From assembly GCF_947500075.1 (NCBI RefSeq), contig NZ_CANMQS010000004.1, positions 1 through 64,000 on the forward strand: 64,000 nt of DNA, in the 5' to 3' direction. A model generated the notes under the pieces. It made no database searches and was not told the DNA's origin. It saw only the letters and a list, made by a program, of their open reading frames with translations. The position numbers and the translations under genes are program-made. Of the stretch, positions 32,294-40,621 are shown piece after piece. Positions within the stretch are counted from its first letter, which is position 1, and each line of letters opens with the position of its first letter. This DNA comes from an uncultured Sulfitobacter sp. GTDB taxonomy: Bacteria; Pseudomonadota; Alphaproteobacteria; Rhodobacterales; Rhodobacteraceae.

Positions 32294-32752
32294 ATGACCA
32301 CGCAAAGCTACAAGAAATCCATCGAAGTCGCTGCAAGTCCCGCCACCGCCTTCGAGGCGGTGACCCGAGGGGTCGAGCATTGGTGGACACGTCCAGACCA
32401 ACCTTTGGTCCGTTTGGGCGATCGCGCGAAGTTCACATTTCCTCCGGGCGTGTCTTACTGGACATTCGAGCTGACCGGAATGGATGAGCCATCGCAGGTC
32501 GAGTGGACCTGCGTCGACGCCCTGCATATTCACGAAGGTCAGCCAAAAGAGATCGAGGCGGAGTGGCTCGACACCAAGGTCTTGTGGGACATCCGCGGGC
32601 ACGTCGACGGCACACAGATCGAGTTACAACATGCAGGCCTTACTCCACAACTGCTCTGCTACGACATTTGCGAGGCAGGTTGGGACCTGTTCTTTCTCGG
32701 CAGCCTTAAGCGTTATCTGGATACCGGAATAGGCTCTCCACACAGAGGATGA
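32294..32752 (+). CDS. SRPBCC (AHSA1/START-like) domain protein
   Basis: A 152-residue protein of the SRPBCC superfamily: a helix-grip fold with a deep hydrophobic pocket. The N-terminal segment KKSIEVAASPATAFEAVTRGVEHWW and the C-terminal helix WDLFFLGSLKRYLDTG are typical of AHSA1-like members. They bind or transform small hydrophobic ligands. I chose ATG 32294, 11 bases after the GST stop, with AGGACC upstream; the two genes are probably co-transcribed and co-regulated by the HxlR protein. Confidence 0.85.
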   Translation: MTTQSYKKSIEVAASPATAFEAVTRGVEHWWTRPDQPLVRLGDRAKFTFPPGVSYWTFELTGMDEPSQVEWTCVDALHIHEGQPKEIEAEWLDTKVLWDIRGHVDGTQIELQHAGLTPQLLCYDICEAGWDLFFLGSLKRYLDTGIGSPHRG

Positions 32753-32969
32753 ATGCGGAGTTTGACATGCCAGGCTAACCGATGTCGGCCCACACCGGAC
32801 CTTCACCCCTGCCATTAACGCCGCGGTGCTGCATCCCCACCCCGGACCTTCATATTTAGCGCAGCATTATCGGGTCGTTAGCTTGCAAGATCAGACCCCA
32901 TTTAGCTCTAGCCGGCGCACTTTACCGCCTAAAACAAGTGAGCGGGCGTCCATCGAAACAGGCTTTTTC

Positions 32970-33845
32970 CTATTCAGTGATTGATTTCGAAAGCCACTGC
33001 ATGAACAGCTTTGCCGCTGGCCGAACCGGACCGGGCAGCGTGACAAGGTAATAGCCGATCTGCGGTATTGGATCATCAAACAGCGCCACGAGTTGTCCGG
33101 ACTTCAACTCGTCAGAGATAAAGGCCGGTACCGTCGCCCCGATACCGTCACCTCGGCGGATGCCATCCAGCAGCATGTTACCCGGCATGCGGACAACTCT
33201 CCGGTCAGCGTCGGGCGGAATTCCAACCTTTTCCAACCACAGATCAAACTCGACTGACGCTTGTTCCTGAAGAAGAGTGAAATCAAGCAATTCTGCAGGA
33301 TTCGAGAGCACCCGGTTTCCGATTAGTTCGCGGGACGCGACGACCGTCAGACAACCTGGTAGCAGCATCTGCGAAACAAGCCCTGGCCAGCGACTTGTTC
33401 CGTATCGGATGGCCATATCAATTCCTCCCGGCTTGAGGTCGACAGCCTGAATCGTTGAATCGATCCTCAATTCGATATTGGGGAATTCGTCAATAAACGT
33501 CGACAGACGTGGCATGAGGAACGCACTTGAAAACATAGGAGTCGCGCTGACCACCAACGGCCGAACCGACTCTGCACTCGACACGCTCTCGGTCACGGAA
33601 GCCATTTCAGCGAAGGCTTCAAGCAGGCCAGCCGACAGGAATTCGCCTTGCGATGTCAGAGAAATGCCGTGCTGCGTACGAGTGATAAGCCGGGTGCCGA
33701 GATGTAGTTCGAGCCCGCGGATTTGCTGGCTGACAGCGGAATGGGTCACGTTCAGCGCCTCTGCCGCCCGGGTCAGATTTCGCAACTCGGCAGCGGCAGC
33801 GAAGGCTCTGAGAGATGTCAACGAGGGAAGCGTGCGCCAATCCAT
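32970..33845 (-). CDS. LysR-family transcriptional regulator
   Basis: A 291-residue LysR-type regulator (GcvA-like subgroup) with an N-terminal winged helix-turn-helix (residues ~6-65; LRAFAAAAELRNLTRAAEALNVTHSAVSQQIRGLE) and a two-lobed effector-binding domain (~90-290). It diverges from the reductase gene at 33951. A T-N11-A palindrome (33849-33861) abuts its start codon, so it most likely represses itself and controls the reductase. Confidence 0.92.
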   Translation of the reverse strand: MDWRTLPSLTSLRAFAAAAELRNLTRAAEALNVTHSAVSQQIRGLELHLGTRLITRTQHGISLTSQGEFLSAGLLEAFAEMASVTESVSSAESVRPLVVSATPMFSSAFLMPRLSTFIDEFPNIELRIDSTIQAVDLKPGGIDMAIRYGTSRWPGLVSQMLLPGCLTVVASRELIGNRVLSNPAELLDFTLLQEQASVEFDLWLEKVGIPPDADRRVVRMPGNMLLDGIRRGDGIGATVPAFISDELKSGQLVALFDDPIPQIGYYLVTLPGPVRPAAKLFMQWLSKSITE

Positions 33846-33848
33846 AAG

Positions 33849-33861
33849 TTAGATCATCTAA
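33849..33861. promoter_or_regulatory. LysR-type operator (TTAGAT-C-ATCTAA)
   Basis: A perfect 6-bp inverted repeat with the T-N11-A form of LysR boxes, located between the divergent LysR and reductase genes and only a few bases from the LysR start. Confidence 0.7.
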
Positions 33862-33950
33862 CAATATAGAAAAATTTACAACTATGCGATCCCTCGATGC
33901 CGGCGCATGCTGGCGCAGGAATCCATTGGCGGACACAGGAGGCAAACACT

Positions 33951-34811
33951 ATGGAACTTGCAGTATTGGGACTGGGCAATATGGGTTCAGCGCTGGCGCA
34001 TTGCCTGCTCAAGGCAGGCCATGATGTCAGCGTTTGGAACCGCACAAAAAAAAAGGCAGAGGTTCTTGCTGAGGCTGGAGCCACAATCTGCTCTTCACCG
34101 GATGATGCCATTGCGGCGTCTGATTTTGTCATCATCTGTATCAAGAGCCATAAGGAAACTGTTGAACTGGTCAACGGGCTGAGTGTTTCGCTAGAGGGTA
34201 AGACCATCTGCGACATGAGCACCGGCGATACCTGGGATGCCGATAAACTGGTCACCATCCTTGAGAAACAGGGAACTGGCTACATGCTGGGCATGATCAA
34301 TGCCTACCCTTCCGGCATTGGCGGTGACGAAACCACAATCCTGACGGTGGGCAGTGCCGGAACCTGGGACCGTTATGGTAGCATCATTAGAGAACTGGGT
34401 GGAAAGTCCGCCCATGTTGGAGAGAAACCAGCGGCACTTGCCGCGCTCTTTGCCGGCCTCTTCACGGTTCGGCAGGGGTTTATGTTTGGAATGATCTACG
34501 GTGCACTTGTTTGCCAGAAAGCGGGCATCCCGATGCAGATTTATGCCGACCAACTCCCTGCCACGATCAAATTGGTTAATGACTACCATGATCTCTTTGC
34601 CAGAACTGTTCCGACCCAGGATTACGACGGTGCGGAAGCCTCTCTGAAAGTTTACGCGATGGCGCAAGAGGATGCGTTGAAGACCTATCTCTCACTTAAT
34701 GCTCCCGCTGATTTCATCCGGTTGATGCATGACCGCACTAAGGCGGCCTGGGACGATGGCTACGGCGACAGACAGTTGACTTCATTGGTCCAGCATATGA
34801 CCGATGCCTGA
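33951..34811 (+). CDS. NAD(P)-binding beta-hydroxyacid dehydrogenase/imine reductase-like protein
   Basis: A 286-residue protein of the 6-phosphogluconate dehydrogenase/3-hydroxyisobutyrate dehydrogenase superfamily. The Rossmann motif GLGNMGSALAHCLLKAGHDVSVWNRT is at residues ~7-32 and the C-terminal half is an all-helical dimerisation domain. The segment usually holding the catalytic lysine is replaced by ALFAGLFTVRQGF, without a clear lysine, which points to the imine-reductase-like branch rather than classic hydroxyacid dehydrogenases. The ATG has an AGGAGG site. It is divergent from, and probably controlled by, the LysR regulator. Confidence 0.85.
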   Translation: MELAVLGLGNMGSALAHCLLKAGHDVSVWNRTKKKAEVLAEAGATICSSPDDAIAASDFVIICIKSHKETVELVNGLSVSLEGKTICDMSTGDTWDADKLVTILEKQGTGYMLGMINAYPSGIGGDETTILTVGSAGTWDRYGSIIRELGGKSAHVGEKPAALAALFAGLFTVRQGFMFGMIYGALVCQKAGIPMQIYADQLPATIKLVNDYHDLFARTVPTQDYDGAEASLKVYAMAQEDALKTYLSLNAPADFIRLMHDRTKAAWDDGYGDRQLTSLVQHMTDA

Positions 34812-34968
34812 TGCAAAAAGGCTCCGGCTCAAAGCCGACATCCGACGGTAAGTCAGTGTGCTGCGGCCGTAGCCCGCATTGCAGACATCCGCCGCTAACC
34901 CTAATTCGATATTTCTTGGATGCACGTTCCGGAATAATACGCTCATCATAGTTGGTTTGCTCGAAACA

Positions 34969-35418
34969 TCATTTGTTCGACTGAATCGCACTAATTCGAT
35001 TGCTGATCTGCCTAAGTGTTTGAAGCGTTGTGGCGAGGTCTTCCGACGAAACACTTTCTGTTGTTTCGTCAATGAGAGAGAGAGCGCTACTGATAAGCGC
35101 TCCCCGGATGTCATTCGACCGATCTGTCGTCTCAACAACAACCAGTCTGCGATCTTCCGGCGCAGCAACGCGTTCGACGAGACCCTTTGTAACAAGGCGG
35201 TCAATTAATCTGGTGACGGTTGTTCGATCCCGCAGGGTCTTCTCCGCGAGGTTGTTCATCGGTGTGGCGCCATCTTCCCAAAGGATCATGAGCATGGCCC
35301 ATTCCTCGACAGAGATATCAAGGCCGCTTTCCTTGATCCGCTTCTGCATTTCAGCGCGAATTTGAAAGGCCACACGATTTACCCAGTGATGCAGTTTGGT
35401 TTCGTATTCGAAGGTCAT
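34969..35418 (-). CDS. MarR-family transcriptional regulator
   Basis: A 149-residue winged-helix protein: VEEWAMLMILWEDGATPMNNLAEKT and RTTVTRLIDRLVTKGLVERVAAPEDRRLVVVETT are the MarR DNA-binding helix and wing (residues ~35-100), flanked by dimerisation helices. MarR proteins are usually derepressed by small aromatic or oxidant ligands. It diverges from the unknown gene at 35488, and a perfect 7-bp inverted repeat lies between them. Confidence 0.92.
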   Translation of the reverse strand: MTFEYETKLHHWVNRVAFQIRAEMQKRIKESGLDISVEEWAMLMILWEDGATPMNNLAEKTLRDRTTVTRLIDRLVTKGLVERVAAPEDRRLVVVETTDRSNDIRGALISSALSLIDETTESVSSEDLATTLQTLRQISNRISAIQSNK

Positions 35419-35435
35419 CGGCGTTCTTGACTTTT

Positions 35436-35452
35436 ATGTGTAGTATACACAT
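35436..35452. promoter_or_regulatory. MarR operator palindrome
   Basis: ATGTGTA-GTA-TACACAT, a perfect 7-bp inverted repeat with 3-bp centre, followed by a looser GTGT...ACAC pair. It lies 17 bases from the MarR start codon and 35 bases from the gene at 35488. Confidence 0.75.
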
Positions 35453-35487
35453 AGTGTTTAATACACCTTAACAATAGGACGTTCCCC

Positions 35488-36264
35488 ATGACCCATCAAG
35501 GGCAAACGGAATCGCTTGAGGGGCTGACTATCGTCGGTGACAGAGGACGATTCCCGAAAGTGACCTTAGTTGAGCCGACGAAATCTGGTTACCTTTTACT
35601 TGCTGCAGAAGTCGACCACAGACCACCCTTCATGTTTGGTTTGGAAAGCTCAAAAAAGCGCAAAGCGAAATCCATCCTCAAGGCCGCAGCAAGTGAGTCC
35701 CGGAATGCACCCGGCCTGATAGATGCAAATGTATTTAGAGCACTTCTGTTGCCACCCGGTCGCAAGCCCATTCGCAAGACGTGGCAAGCCATGGCCCCGG
35801 CAAGATTTGACCTGGTGTTCCTACTCGAGTTTGACACCCCAGCTAGCGCGGCGGCTTTTGAAGCCTCTCAAACTTGGCAGGATCTCGAAACTACGATTGA
35901 GCAGATAGCGCGTCGAACGCTTTCGATCGAAGCAACCAATGCCCGACGGATTGGGTCAGTTGATCACAGCAAGGATGGTATCTTTCTTTTCAACTTCTTC
36001 GTTGCGGATGAATTGGAGCGGAACCTCAGCATTTGGGAATACACAGCAGGTTGGTTCGAGGATCAGACAGGGCTTAACAACTCTACACTTCTGATCCCTG
36101 CGCCAGTTCAAACAGATCACACTGTTATCAATCACTGCAGATGGGACAGTCTTTCCGACATCCTGCCATCGTTGCTGTTCAAGCGCAGCTTTCACACATT
36201 CGTGCTCGCCAATTTTTCAGCAAATGCAACGACGGCGATGCCTATCCTATATTCACGCGCATGA
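35488..36264 (+). CDS. unknown 258-residue protein controlled by MarR
   Basis: A soluble 258-residue protein I cannot assign. It seems to contain two repeated halves of about 90 residues with the pattern FDLVFLLEFDTPASAAAFEASQTWQDLE and, later, GIFLFNFFVADELERNLSIWEYTAGWFEDQTG. Each looks like a ferredoxin-like, dimeric alpha/beta-barrel unit (EthD or antibiotic-monooxygenase style). The region RFDLVFLL...NFFVAD would be the central strands. This fold reading is by eye only. The divergent MarR gene suggests a role in inducible detoxification or catabolism. Confidence 0.55.
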   Translation: MTHQGQTESLEGLTIVGDRGRFPKVTLVEPTKSGYLLLAAEVDHRPPFMFGLESSKKRKAKSILKAAASESRNAPGLIDANVFRALLLPPGRKPIRKTWQAMAPARFDLVFLLEFDTPASAAAFEASQTWQDLETTIEQIARRTLSIEATNARRIGSVDHSKDGIFLFNFFVADELERNLSIWEYTAGWFEDQTGLNNSTLLIPAPVQTDHTVINHCRWDSLSDILPSLLFKRSFHTFVLANFSANATTAMPILYSRA

Positions 36265-36449
36265 GCAATCGCACACGGCCCATTGCGGACCTTCGCCTGG
36301 TTAGTCCGCGCCACGGTTCAGCTTCACCGAACCGGACTTTCGCTGCGACAGCAAAATCTGGCGGCATTCGAACTGACAGTCTGCGGGACATTTCTGCCGT
36401 TCAACTATCAAATCTAAAGGTCCGATGTTGAGGAATCCATATCCTGTTC

Positions 36450-37058
36450 TCAGGACGTCCCTAGGTTGCCAAGATCACCAAAGCTGCGTTCAATTTCCAC
36501 AGTGGGAGGAGCGCGCAGTGTTTGCAGGATGACACAGCTTCGCTCCGCCGCATCGATCAGCGCGTTTAGGTGCGGCGTTGACATGTCACACCCTGTTTTC
36601 AGTTCAACCTTCATGTGCGCAGTTTGAAACCCGACGGGCACATTGTCGCCTGTCATCAACGCTCCGCGAACGTCGGCTCCTAAGCTGACCTGCACTTCAA
36701 GGTGGCTCAGTTCAATACCCTTGAGATTGGCAATCATGCGAATGGCCGTATCAAGGCAGCTGGCCAAAGCTGCGGCCAGAATTTCGCCTGGACATGGAAA
36801 GTCACTTTCGCCACCTACAGCTTTGTGAACGGATATTGGAATGTCCACTGGGATGCCTTCGCCGCAGACCACATGCCCGTGGAGAGGATGGTTTGCGGGA
36901 GCTTGGGCATCAACGGTTTTTGCGTGATCGTACACCCATGCTGCGTCAGGCGTGCCATGATAACGCTTTCGCAAGGGGAGTTGCCGGTCGAGAATGCTGG
37001 GCGGTTTTGTATCTGTGAAAGACTGAATATGGTGCAGATGTTTGGGGTCCAGTGTCAT
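36450..37058 (-). CDS. OsmC/Ohr-family protein
   Basis: A 202-residue OsmC-like protein: CPGEILAAALASCLDTAIRMIANLKGIE (residues ~93-120) includes the redox-active cysteine of the family, and HLEVQVSLGADVRG continues the fold. A second reactive cysteine is seen as ERSCVILQTLR near the end. OsmC/Ohr proteins reduce organic hydroperoxides. The gene begins inside the end of the methyltransferase-like gene upstream (4-nt overlap), so the two form an operon, possibly dealing with volatile thiols and peroxides. Confidence 0.88.
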   Translation of the reverse strand: MTLDPKHLHHIQSFTDTKPPSILDRQLPLRKRYHGTPDAAWVYDHAKTVDAQAPANHPLHGHVVCGEGIPVDIPISVHKAVGGESDFPCPGEILAAALASCLDTAIRMIANLKGIELSHLEVQVSLGADVRGALMTGDNVPVGFQTAHMKVELKTGCDMSTPHLNALIDAAERSCVILQTLRAPPTVEIERSFGDLGNLGTS

Positions 37059-37798
37059 TTTGCCGCCCCCCGCCCAATACTGGGAATAAATGCGGGAACT
37101 TCGTTTTGATACGTGATGTAGTCATCACCGATCTGGGCAATCAGGTCCTTTTCTTCGAGCCGTAGCACAGCGATGACGATGTATCCTGTGGTCACCAACG
37201 CAAACAAAAGATGCCCAGCGGTCATGGTCGGCGCGGCCCAAAAGGCGATCATAAATCCGGTCATGATTGGATGGCGCACCAGTCGATAAAGCCCGACTTT
37301 CAAAAATCCCAGTTGGATTGTTCGGCGCCTTTTAAGATTTGCGTAAATTTGTTTCAGGCCAAACAGATCAAAGTGATCAATCATGAAGGTTGAGGCCAAA
37401 ACAACCAGCCAGCCGGTCCAAAACAGAACGATCAATGCTGTGCCGAGGACCGTGTTGCTGACGTCCCATAAAACCATCGGAAGCGGTTGCCAGAACACGA
37501 AAATCAGGATCAGGGCAACGCATGTCATAAGAATATACGTGCTGCGTTCGGCAGCTTGGGGAATAACTTTGGTCCAGACACGTTTGAATGCTGGACGCGC
37601 CATGATGCTGTGCTGAAGAGCAAAGACGGACAGCAACACCAGATTGATAACCAGAGAAGCGACGATTGGTCCTTGCGCGCCGGAATCGATGGATTTTGGC
37701 ACCAGCACATTCCCGACAAACCCGATGGAATAGAGGAAAGTCACCAGAAAAGCGACGTAGACGGCGATGCCGTAGATAAATGTAATTGAGCGGCCCAT
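37055..37798 (-). CDS. mddA: MddA-like methanethiol S-methyltransferase
   Basis: A 247-residue membrane protein with about six helices and the isoprenylcysteine-methyltransferase/NnrU fold. The N-terminus (ITFIYGIAVYVAFLVTFLYSIGFVGN followed by PKSID) and the C-terminal VGLYRLVRHPIMTGFMIAFWAAP with GDDYITYQNEVPAFIP match MddA, which methylates methanethiol to dimethyl sulfide using S-adenosylmethionine. The assignment rests on motif resemblance. It is divergent from the HxlR gene at 37950 across a palindrome and co-transcribed with an OsmC gene. Confidence 0.8.
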   Translation of the reverse strand: MGRSITFIYGIAVYVAFLVTFLYSIGFVGNVLVPKSIDSGAQGPIVASLVINLVLLSVFALQHSIMARPAFKRVWTKVIPQAAERSTYILMTCVALILIFVFWQPLPMVLWDVSNTVLGTALIVLFWTGWLVVLASTFMIDHFDLFGLKQIYANLKRRRTIQLGFLKVGLYRLVRHPIMTGFMIAFWAAPTMTAGHLLFALVTTGYIVIAVLRLEEKDLIAQIGDDYITYQNEVPAFIPSIGRGAAK

Positions 37799-37897
37799 GC
37801 CAAACCCCTTTCAACAGAAAATCACCCGAGAATCCGGATTTGGTCATATGGTGCGCGCGGCGTGCATCGGGGGATACTTCGCAATCCGTACTAAACC

Positions 37898-37914
37898 ACT
37901 ACGGAATCCGTAGT
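37898..37914. promoter_or_regulatory. palindromic operator of the HxlR-MddA pair
   Basis: ACTACGGA-A-TCCGTAGT, a perfect 8-bp inverted repeat. An extra half site (AATCCGTACT, 37883) lies beside it. It sits 36 bases from the HxlR start and 100 bases from the mddA-like start. Confidence 0.75.
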
Positions 37915-37949
37915 AGTCACGCGGCCCTTGGTTGCTGTAGGCATGGCTG

Positions 37950-38654
37950 ATGGACAGCAACACAAAAAATATATCGGGCAGCTTATGTCCCGCGATGGCC
38001 TCTGCCGACATCCTGGGGGACAAATGGACGCTGTTACTACTGCGCGAAATGTTTCTGGGCACGACGCGCTTTGGCGGTTTTCAAAAAGCGATCCCGCGCA
38101 TGTCTCCTTCGATCCTGAGCAAACGGCTCAAAACATTGGAAGCGGCAGAGATCATCATCCGCAAATCCGCGCCGACCAGCCAAGCTGCGGACTACAAGCT
38201 GACGCGTTCGGGGCGAGAACTTGGACCAATTGTCGAAAACATGGCCATCTGGGGAATGCGGTGGCGCAAACGCAGTATCGCGGCGCAGGATTGCGATGTT
38301 GGTGGGTTCATGTGGGATTTCCATCGCACACTGAGTACCGAAGGCTTGCCGGACGGGGAAACGGTGATCCTTGTGCAAATTTCCGACCGTACAGATCTTA
38401 ATATGTGGTGGGTAATTGCAAACAGTGACTCCGTTGATCTGTGCCCCACAGACCCTGGTCATGATGTGGACGTGTACCTCACGGCCACGCTCGCAAATCT
38501 AGTAGCGCTTTGGTTGGGGGATATGGGCGTGCGCGAGGCTGTCGAAGCCAAGTCAGTCTTTTTGGACGGGCCAAGGCATCTGACAAATACGGCACCCGAC
38601 TGGATGGCCCGGTCCCCTTTGGTTGGGGTGAAGCCTGCCTCGTCGGGTAGATGA
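37950..38654 (+). CDS. HxlR-family regulator with C-terminal sterol-carrier-like domain
   Basis: A 234-residue protein. The N-terminal ~105 residues are an HxlR winged helix (CPAMASADILGDKWTLLLLREMFLGTTRFGGFQ, then SPSILSKRLKTLEAAEII). The C-terminal half (VILVQISDRTDLNMWWVI, VYLTATLANLVALWLGD) resembles an SCP2-like hydrophobic ligand pocket, a known layout for long HxlR proteins. It probably senses a small hydrophobic molecule and regulates the divergent mddA-osmC pair. The next 490-508 bases (38655-39162) contain no supported gene. Confidence 0.88.
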   Translation: MDSNTKNISGSLCPAMASADILGDKWTLLLLREMFLGTTRFGGFQKAIPRMSPSILSKRLKTLEAAEIIIRKSAPTSQAADYKLTRSGRELGPIVENMAIWGMRWRKRSIAAQDCDVGGFMWDFHRTLSTEGLPDGETVILVQISDRTDLNMWWVIANSDSVDLCPTDPGHDVDVYLTATLANLVALWLGDMGVREAVEAKSVFLDGPRHLTNTAPDWMARSPLVGVKPASSGR

Positions 38655-39162
38655 CCTTTGAAGGCAGGGCCCTCGTTTATCTTGTCGTTTAAAGGGGGAT
38701 TTTGCACTCAGCCGCACTCGACCCCGATACTGGGGATGTTTTGATCAATCTTGGTGGGGTCTGCTCGGGCTGGGTGCGGAATCGTATCATTGGGCATTTT
38801 CGACACTCGCTGCACCACGCTTGAACTGGTAAGATGCGGACAAAGTGTGAGCTTCTGCGTTTGCGCAGGAGGCTGCTTTCTCGCGCTTTGCGGACCTTCA
38901 CTTTGGACTGCACACAAGTTGCACACCTACAGTGGCTACGACATTGAATCAGACGGAAGGTCTGTCCACTCCTCCATCGGTTGCCTGGTGCTAAATCCGT
39001 AGGCATGTTTGTACTGGTCTGTAGGGGCGTCGGCAGCAATCGCTCGGTCTGAGGTCATTCCTTGGCATCTATGTGCCACGAACTGTTTCGGTGTCGCAAA
39101 CGGAAGGCTAATGCGACAGCCATATCGCTAGCAATGAGACAGAAATGCCTTACGGAGCGCAA
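38655..39162. other. intergenic region, no gene seen
   Basis: About 500 bases without a plausible gene. They contain a copy of the dispersed CTTTGCGGACCTTCACT word (38886-38903) seen in other gaps of the 28.8-50.9 kb part. I saw no promoter motif of the EcfG type. Confidence 0.5.
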
Positions 39163-40080
39163 ATGACTGTCATAAGCCAACCGTCAAACAGCACGGACGG
39201 GCATCGTTTTGGTGTCCTGTTTGTCTTTGCCGCTGGTGTGCTTTGGTCGACCGTCGGGCTTGGAATACGGCTGATCGAAGACGCGGTTGTGTGGCAGGTA
39301 TTGCTTTACCGTTCGGTCAGCCTGTCACTTCTTCTATACGTGTTCATTCGCATTCGGTCCGCAGAAACCCCCTTTGCCCAGATCCGCCGCACCGGGTTTC
39401 CAGCGGTGATCGCGGGGCTGTCGCTGGTTGCTGCCTATTCCGGCGGGATATATGCGATCCAGTCGACATCCGTGGCAAACGCCATGCTTTTGTTTGCAAC
39501 AGCACCCTTCATGGCGGCAGTTCTGGGGTGGATCGTTTTGCGCGAACCTGTACGCCCTGCCACCTGGGTGGCCATCGCCGTTGCCATTGCCGGTATCGCG
39601 ATCATGGTCGCCGATAAATCTGGGGGCGTTGCCTTGACGGGCAGCCTTGCGGCTTTGGGGTCCGCCTTTGGGTTTGCGGTCTTCACTGTGGCGCTTCGGT
39701 GGGGAAAATCAGGTGAAATGCTGCCGTCGGTTTTTCTGTCCGGATTATTCGGCATTATCGTGACGTCCGGCATATGCCTGTTTTTGGAATTGTCTCTAGT
39801 GCTGTCAGTCCGGGATGGCGGCATAGCAATGGGCATGGGTGTGTTTCAGGTCGGCGCAGGGTTGATCCTGTATACTCTGGGGTCTCGCAGCCTTCCTGCT
39901 GCGGAACTTGCGCTGTTGTCACTGGCTGAAGTTCTGCTTGGCCCGTTATGGGTCTGGTTGTTTATCGGCGAAACGGCCACGCTGAACACATTGACTGGAG
40001 GCGCAGTTTTGCTTGCGGCCATCGCTGGAAACGCTCTGTCAGGCAAGCGACGCAAGCCGCCGCCGATCACCTCACCTTAG
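39163..40080 (+). CDS. EamA-family (drug/metabolite) transporter
   Basis: A 305-residue membrane protein with ten hydrophobic helices in two five-helix EamA repeats; VANAMLLFATAPFMAAVLGWIVLREPVRPATWVAI and ALLSLAEVLLGPLWVWLFIGE are the paired repeat ends. Such transporters export amino acids, metabolites or nucleotide precursors. I prefer the ATG at 39163 (GGAG seven bases before it) over the one at 39145. It is followed by 541 bases without a gene and then the transaminase cluster, so joint function is uncertain. Confidence 0.88.
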   Translation: MTVISQPSNSTDGHRFGVLFVFAAGVLWSTVGLGIRLIEDAVVWQVLLYRSVSLSLLLYVFIRIRSAETPFAQIRRTGFPAVIAGLSLVAAYSGGIYAIQSTSVANAMLLFATAPFMAAVLGWIVLREPVRPATWVAIAVAIAGIAIMVADKSGGVALTGSLAALGSAFGFAVFTVALRWGKSGEMLPSVFLSGLFGIIVTSGICLFLELSLVLSVRDGGIAMGMGVFQVGAGLILYTLGSRSLPAAELALLSLAEVLLGPLWVWLFIGETATLNTLTGGAVLLAAIAGNALSGKRRKPPPITSP

Positions 40081-40621
40081 GGGATTGGGGACAACCTGTT
40101 CCTGATGGAGCTGCCGTGGGTGGGTGCGTTGCATGTGTGATCCGGTCCAAGTGCACATGATGGGTGTTGCACTTGGGGTTCCGATATTTGTGTTGCTATT
40201 GCGCGACTTTGGCCCTACGGCTCATGGAGCACCAGTTTGGCGTGCGACAGTATTTTTTTCGGCCAATCCTGATCGCTCACCTTATCGTCCTGCATTGACC
40301 CAAGCATTTGCACCCGGGCGACGCTGGTCAGATGACGATCAATTGGCCGCATAGCTAACGACCATTTCTGTTCGAACCTACGATACCGTTGCCAAGATGC
40401 TGCCAAGCAGCACCTGAGGCGCTTCTGGTCCGCTCACCTTGGCAGGATCAGGTATTCCATATTTTTTCCATACCCGTCCAATTTTCGGACGGCACGACGA
40501 CGGCCCCGAATTGGGCTGTGTTTTCGAACTCGATTTGTGCCCTCTCGACGTCTCTGCGCGGTTCGCGCTCAGGGGCACATCATGGGCGTACCGGCGCTGA
40601 AACCAAGGGGTTGCAGCGTCG
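40081..40621. other. intergenic region, no gene seen
   Basis: Some 540 bases with only short, unsupported reading frames. No hairpin followed by a T-run and no family motif could be recognised. It separates the EamA gene from the transaminase operon. Confidence 0.5.

Noticed and set aside
34812..34968. Small RNA or riboswitch in the gap between reductase and MarR genes
   Set aside because: Only a copy of the dispersed repeat word is seen; no conserved riboswitch core or strong terminator could be recognised.
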